Assembly (NCBI RefSeq): GCF_027460265.1
Contig: NZ_JAPZBC010000001.1
Span: 2,073,501-2,137,500, forward strand
Length of the DNA stretch: 64,000 nt
DNA from: Streptomyces sp. WMMC940
Lineage (GTDB): Bacteria; Actinomycetota; Actinomycetes; Streptomycetales; Streptomycetaceae
Direction of reading: 5' to 3'
Shown piece after piece: positions 57,815 through 64,000 of the stretch. Under the pieces are notes generated by a model that saw only the letters and a list, made by a program, of their open reading frames with translations, was not told where the DNA came from and did not search any database. The position numbers and the translations under genes were made by a program. The stretch's first letter is position 1; each line of letters begins with the position of its first letter.

Positions 57815-59940
57815 TTCACGAGGCCCGACGGGCGGTCCACCTCCGACGGAGTGGCGGCGGGGAGCTCGCCCACGGGGCGGCGCCAGCCGTGCTCGCCGCG
57901 GGCCAGCAGCCAGGCCGTGGTCTCCTGCGGCGGCATGGCCGCCGCGACCAGCCAGCCCTGCACCGCGTCGCAGCCCAGGTCGCGCAGCCGCTCCCAGGTC
58001 TCGTCGTCCTCGACGCCCTCGGCGACCACGAGCAGTCCGAGGGAGTGGGCGAGGTCGACGGTGCAGCGGACGATCTCCGCGTCCTCCGCGTCGAACGCCA
58101 GCCGGGCGACGAACGACCGGTCGATCTTGAGCTCGCTCACGGGCAGCCGGCGCAGATGGACCAGGGAGGAGTAGCCCGTGCCGAAGTCGTCCAGCGACAT
58201 CTTCACCCCGTGGCCCGTGAGCGCCGCGAGGGTGTCCCCGGCCCGCTGCGGGTCCTCGAGCAGCACATGCTCGGTGATCTCCAGCTGCAGCGCGCCCGCC
58301 GGGACGCCGTGCCGGGCGAGCCGGGCCGCGACGGAGCCGGCGAAGCCCGGTGTGTGGACGTCGCGCGGCGACACATTGACGGCGACCGGCACATCGAGGC
58401 CCTGGGAACGCCACTCGGCGACCTGGCCCAGCGCGGACTCCAGCACGTACTCGGTCAGATGGGGCATCAGCCCCGACGACTCCGCGATGGCGATGAACTC
58501 GTCGGGAGGGACCCGTCCGCGGTCCGGATGCACCCAGCGCACCAGCGCCTCCAGCCCCGCGACATGCCCGTCGAAGCGCACCTTCGGCTGGTAGTGGAGC
58601 TCCACCTCGCCCGCGTCCAGCGCCCGGCGCAGATCGCCGAGCAGCCCGAGCCGGTCCGGGGTGTTCGAGTCGCGCTTGGACTCGTACACCTCGACGCCGG
58701 TTCGGTCGCGCTTCGCCTGGTACATGGCCACGTCCGCGCGCCGGAGCAGCCCTTCGGCGTCCAGGGCGTGGTCGGGGAAGACGGCGAGGCCGGCACTGGC
58801 CTCCAGGACCAGAGTGAGCCCGTCGAGGTCGAGGGGCGAGGACAGCTGGCCCACGAGGTGGCGGGCGACCCGCTGGGCGCTGGTGGTGGAGTCGGTCGTG
58901 GGCAGCAGCACGGCGAACTCGTCGCCGCCCAGCCGCGCGGCCTCCGCTCCGCGCGGCAGTGCGAGCTTCAGCCGCTCGGCGATCTGGAGCAGCAGTCGGT
59001 CGCCCGCGAGGTGACCGAGTGTGTCGTTGACCGAGCGGAACCGGTCGAGGTCGATCAGGACGAGGGCCGAGCGCGCTCCGACCCCCTCGGCCTCCTCCAG
59101 CGCGGTCCAGGTGCGCTCCAGCAGCCACTGGCGGTTGGGGAGTTTGGTGAGTGGGTCGCGCAGTTGCTCCTCGGCGCGGGCGCGGGCGATCCACAGCGTG
59201 GAGTCGAGCGCGATCAGCGGCACGGCGAACAGCGGCAGCACGATGGGCAGGGCCGTCGCGACGACGCAGATCAGCGGGGCGATGCCGAGCAGGGCGACCG
59301 CGACGAGCCCCTGCCGCAGCAGGGCGGTCCGGGCGACCGTGGGCAGTCCGCTGCTCTGGGGTGCCAGGGCGTACCAGAGCAGCACCCTGGTGGCGGCGAG
59401 GTACGCGGCCGCGGCGAGCACCACTTCGGGGATCGCGTCCGGTCCCCATTGCAGGGGCTGCCAGGGGTGTTCGACGGTGGGTGTCTCACCGAACGCGGCG
59501 AGGACGAGCGCGGCCGCGCCGATGCCCAGGATGTCCACCGCGCCGTGCAGGACGCCCTGCCGCCAGCGGTGCCGCCGCGCGGCACCGACCAGCGCCACCA
59601 CGGCGAGGCTGACCATGCCGGCCGGCACCCAGCCGTACAGCAGCAGCACCGCGAGGGTCAGGGCGGCACCGGAGCCGGTGCCGCCCCACCAGCGGTCGCG
59701 CCCGAGGGCGACCAGGTGACCGACGATGATGCCGGTCAGCACGGCGAGGGACCAGCCCTCGGTGCCTCCGGGGAAGAGCCCGTGCCCTTCCCTCAGAGCG
59801 CCGAAGAGCCCGGTCGCCAGGGTGAGTAAGGCGATTCCGGCGACGACGAACGGCAGCGTCGACGCGATGCCCGCGACGAACGCGAGTCCCGCGAAACCAC
59901 GCGGCCGTGAGACCGGGGCGGCGCTCTCGGTCGGTTTCAT
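57811..59940 (-). CDS. Membrane GGDEF-EAL protein (c-di-GMP turnover, RmdB-like)
   Basis: A 709-residue protein with about eight membrane helices (about 15-265) followed by GGDEF (RLGGDEF, Gly338-Phe342) and EAL domains. The EAL domain is intact: GLEALVRW (Glu464), VNVSPRD, LEITEHV, LDDFGTGYSSL, ELKIDRSFV, VAEGVED. It can be expected to degrade c-di-GMP, and possibly also make it. The position between gatCAB and ligA recalls RmdB of S. coelicolor, a characterised phosphodiesterase (from memory). ATG 59940 has GAGAGG upstream; GTG 60003 is a longer, less likely start. The gene ends in a dispersed repeat. Confidence 0.92.
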   Translation of the reverse strand: MKPTESAAPVSRPRGFAGLAFVAGIASTLPFVVAGIALLTLATGLFGALREGHGLFPGGTEGWSLAVLTGIIVGHLVALGRDRWWGGTGSGAALTLAVLLLYGWVPAGMVSLAVVALVGAARRHRWRQGVLHGAVDILGIGAAALVLAAFGETPTVEHPWQPLQWGPDAIPEVVLAAAAYLAATRVLLWYALAPQSSGLPTVARTALLRQGLVAVALLGIAPLICVVATALPIVLPLFAVPLIALDSTLWIARARAEEQLRDPLTKLPNRQWLLERTWTALEEAEGVGARSALVLIDLDRFRSVNDTLGHLAGDRLLLQIAERLKLALPRGAEAARLGGDEFAVLLPTTDSTTSAQRVARHLVGQLSSPLDLDGLTLVLEASAGLAVFPDHALDAEGLLRRADVAMYQAKRDRTGVEVYESKRDSNTPDRLGLLGDLRRALDAGEVELHYQPKVRFDGHVAGLEALVRWVHPDRGRVPPDEFIAIAESSGLMPHLTEYVLESALGQVAEWRSQGLDVPVAVNVSPRDVHTPGFAGSVAARLARHGVPAGALQLEITEHVLLEDPQRAGDTLAALTGHGVKMSLDDFGTGYSSLVHLRRLPVSELKIDRSFVARLAFDAEDAEIVRCTVDLAHSLGLLVVAEGVEDDETWERLRDLGCDAVQGWLVAAAMPPQETTAWLLARGEHGWRRPVGELPAATPSEVDRPSGLVN

Positions 59941-60179
59941 TCCCGTCCCTCTCACAGCCGGCGGTGCCGATGCCACGTGATGGCTTCCGTGTCGTGCGAC
60001 CACGGCCGGAACCTCACCACGCGGCCGTGCACGACAGACGCATGCCTCAACAGTAGGCCGCCGGGGGCTCTGACGGGCAGCGCTCTACAGCTCTTGCCCG
60101 AATGCGACCCGGCCACCCTTATCCATCTGATATGCGCCGAACGAGTGATCCTGGCGGGGAGTTGGTCCGCACAGCCGTA

Positions 60180-62378
<2,199 letters not shown>

Positions 62379-62398
62379 TTACCTCAGCCCTCAGTCCA

Positions 62399-63394
62399 TC
62401 ACTCAGGGTTGTCCGCGAGCGATCTCGCCGCCCGGACGCTGTGCGCCAGAGCGGCACGGGCGTAGCCGGGCGAAGCGCCCGCGAGCCCGCACGACGGGGT
62501 GACCACGACGGACTCGGCGAGAGTCCCCGGATTCAGCCCCAGCCTGCGCCACAGCGTCCTGACACCCATGACGCTACCGGCAGGGTCGGACAATGGGCCG
62601 TCGGTGGAGGGCACGACTCCCGCGAAGAGCTTCGTGCCGCCCTCGGCGGCCTCTCCGATCGACTCCTCGTCACGTTCGGTGAGCAACGCGAAATCGAACG
62701 AGATCCCGGCCGCTCCGGCCCGGCGCAGCAGGGCGAACGGCACCTCCGGAGCACAGGAGTGCACGACCACCGGCACACCGGCCGCGCCGACGACCTCCCG
62801 CAGCGTGCTCTCGGCGAGCTGCCGGTCCACGGCGCGGTGGGTCCGGTACCCGCTGGCGGTCTTCACCAGGCCGCGCAGCACGGCCGTGAGGGACGGCTCG
62901 TCGAGCTGCAGCACCGGACGGGCGCCCGGCACCCGGCGCCGCACCTCGGCGAGATGACCACGGAGGCCTTCGGCGAGCGAGTCCGCGAGATCCCGACAGG
63001 CGCCGGGGTCGGCGAGGGCCGCCTCGCCGTTCCTGAGCTCCAGGGCGGCCGCGAGCGTCCAGGGTCCGACGGCCTGGACCTTGAGCGGGCCCTCGTAGCC
63101 CTGGGTGAACTCCTCCAGCGCGTCCAGGTCCTCACCGAGCCACGACCTGGCCCGCCGGGTGTCCCGGCCCGGCCGGTCGCTCATCCGCCAGCCGCTCGGC
63201 TCCACGTGCGCGTACAGCTCCGCGAGGAGTCCCGCGGTCCGGCCGATCATGTCGGCGCCGGGACCGCGGGCGGGCAGTTCGGGCAGATGGGGAAAGTCCT
63301 CGAAGGAACCGGTCACGGTCTTCGCGGCCTCGCGCGCGTCCCCGCCGGGCAGGGAACCGACCCCGGTGGCGGGGCCCCACACCACGTCGCTCAT
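62399..63394 (-). CDS. MetE-like cobalamin-independent methionine synthase family protein
   Basis: A 331-residue protein with the C-terminal fold of MetE/UROD. It starts at WGPATGVGSLPGGDAREA and contains PVLQLDEPSLTAVL, VVVHSCAPEVPFALL (His and Cys of the metal site) and VVTPSCGLAGASPGYAR (second Cys). It lacks the N-terminal half of MetE. In many actinobacteria this family is annotated as a core MetE or vitamin-B12-independent methionine synthase domain protein, but its physiological substrate is unclear. ATG 63394 overlaps the stop of the short-chain dehydrogenase upstream (ATGA). It is co-transcribed with that gene, 35 bases from ligA. Confidence 0.88.
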   Translation of the reverse strand: MSDVVWGPATGVGSLPGGDAREAAKTVTGSFEDFPHLPELPARGPGADMIGRTAGLLAELYAHVEPSGWRMSDRPGRDTRRARSWLGEDLDALEEFTQGYEGPLKVQAVGPWTLAAALELRNGEAALADPGACRDLADSLAEGLRGHLAEVRRRVPGARPVLQLDEPSLTAVLRGLVKTASGYRTHRAVDRQLAESTLREVVGAAGVPVVVHSCAPEVPFALLRRAGAAGISFDFALLTERDEESIGEAAEGGTKLFAGVVPSTDGPLSDPAGSVMGVRTLWRRLGLNPGTLAESVVVTPSCGLAGASPGYARAALAHSVRAARSLADNPE

Positions 63395-64000
63395 CGCCCC
63401 GGCCGGACGGTGAGGTCGTGGATGTCCGCGTCGCGCGGGAGGTCGAGGGCGGTGAGGATCGTCGTCGCGACCGACTCGGGGTCGATCCACCGCGACGGGT
63501 CGTACTCCTTGCCCTCCTGCCGGTGCACCTTCGCCTGCATGGGGCTGGCGGTACGGCCGGGGTACACCGACGTGACCCGGACGCCGTGCTCCCGCTCCTC
63601 GTGGCGCAGGGCGTCGGCCAGCGCCTTGAGTCCGTGCTTGGAGGCGGCGTAGGCGGCCCACTCGGCGTGGGCGTTGAGCCCGGCACCCGAGTTGACGAAG
63701 ATCACCTTGCCCCGGGAGACGCGCAGTTGGGGCAGCAGCAGCCGGGTGAGCTCCGCCGGGCTGACCAGGTTCACGTTGAGCTGGGACTGCCAGGTCTTCG
63801 GCGTGAGTTCGGCGACCCGGCCGAGGTCCACGACGCCCGCGATGTGCAGCAGCGAGTCGACGCGCTCGGGCAGCGCCTGGTGCGAGAAGGCCCAGGACAG
63901 CCGGTCGGGCGTGGCGAGGTCGCCGACGAGGGTGCGGGAGCCGGGGTAGGCCCGGACCAGTTCCCGGGCGCGACCGGCGTCCCGGGCCAGCAGCACGAGG
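63391..64000 (-). CDS. Short-chain dehydrogenase/reductase, 5' end cut by the window
   Basis: The frame runs through the window edge, so the N-terminal Gly-rich coenzyme motif is missing. Visible are the catalytic Ser (IFVNSGAGLNA) and Tyr-Lys (YAASKHGLKALADAL) and the Asn segment (LNVNLVSPAELTRLLLPQL). It is an SDR of unknown substrate. Its stop overlaps the start of the MetE-like gene, indicating coupled translation. Confidence 0.88.
   Translation of the reverse strand, partial: LVLLARDAGRARELVRAYPGSRTLVGDLATPDRLSWAFSHQALPERVDSLLHIAGVVDLGRVAELTPKTWQSQLNVNLVSPAELTRLLLPQLRVSRGKVIFVNSGAGLNAHAEWAAYAASKHGLKALADALRHEEREHGVRVTSVYPGRTASPMQAKVHRQEGKEYDPSRWIDPESVATTILTALDLPRDADIHDLTVRPGR

Noticed and set aside
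55353..58130. 925-codon plus-strand open frame across gatA, gatC and the gap
   Set aside because: Shadow of the gat genes continuing through the arginine/proline-rich gap; no start signal.

Overview
The window reads as chromosomal core DNA of a Streptomyces. It is very G+C-rich with strongly third-position-biased codons. It carries conservon (cvn) operons, a PccB/epsilon acyl-CoA carboxylase pair, two GGDEF/EAL proteins, and many GTG/TTG starts. From memory, the gene order (tandem cvn operons, then pccB, citramalate synthase, urease subunits, ilvE, leuB, proline catabolism, serA-ilvCNB, gatBAC, ligA) matches the central region of S. coelicolor around SCO5544 to SCO5492. I could not check that here.

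Layout. 1-7661 (+): the end of one conservon (cvnA C-terminus, cvnB, cvnC, cvnD) followed by a complete second one; cvnB and cvnD of the two copies are almost identical. 7861-9669 (-): epsilon and beta subunits of a propionyl-CoA-type carboxylase. 9824-12232 (-): secreted polysaccharide lyase family 8. 12628-16057: YceI-like protein, DUF2087 protein, GNAT, DUF1876 protein and a TPM-like membrane protein. 16144-17998 (-): citramalate synthase preceded by a leader peptide and an intrinsic terminator. 18160-23505: a secreted/membrane protein, a TetR regulator, agmatine deiminase, and urease alpha and fused gamma-beta genes. 23655-24420: a decayed NCS1 permease. 24638-28834 (-): ilvE, leuB, an AAC(2')-like acetyltransferase and small proteins. 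28985-33309: P5C dehydrogenase and proline dehydrogenase, diverging from a PucR-type regulator across a 30-bp palindrome. 34441-35897 (+): a coupled cassette of two beta-gamma-crystallin/I36-like secreted proteins flanking a lipoprotein. 36043-41653 (-): serA, ilvC, ilvN, ilvB and an ilvB leader peptide/attenuator. 41687-44713 (-): a GGDEF protein with a degenerate EAL domain. 44924-53239: hydroxyacid dehydrogenase, aldo-keto reductase, PQQ-type sugar dehydrogenase lipoprotein, remnants of a regulator and a phospholipase C, a chorismate-mutase-like gene, an MMPL transporter and a hypothetical gene. 53557-57125 (-): gatC-gatA-(small membrane protein)-gatB. 57811-64000 (-): an intact GGDEF-EAL protein, NAD-dependent DNA ligase, a MetE-like protein and a truncated short-chain dehydrogenase.

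Themes. Branched-chain amino acid synthesis is spread over four loci (cimA, ilvE, leuB, ilvBNC). Two of these, cimA and ilvB, show short leader ORFs with Ile/Val/Leu codons upstream of an intrinsic terminator, which points to ribosome-mediated attenuation. Nitrogen scavenging appears as agmatine deiminase, urease subunits and proline oxidation. Signalling is represented by two conservons and two c-di-GMP enzymes. The least explained pieces are the I36-like/lipoprotein cassette, the small membrane protein inside gatCAB, and the mosaic identity between the two conservons.
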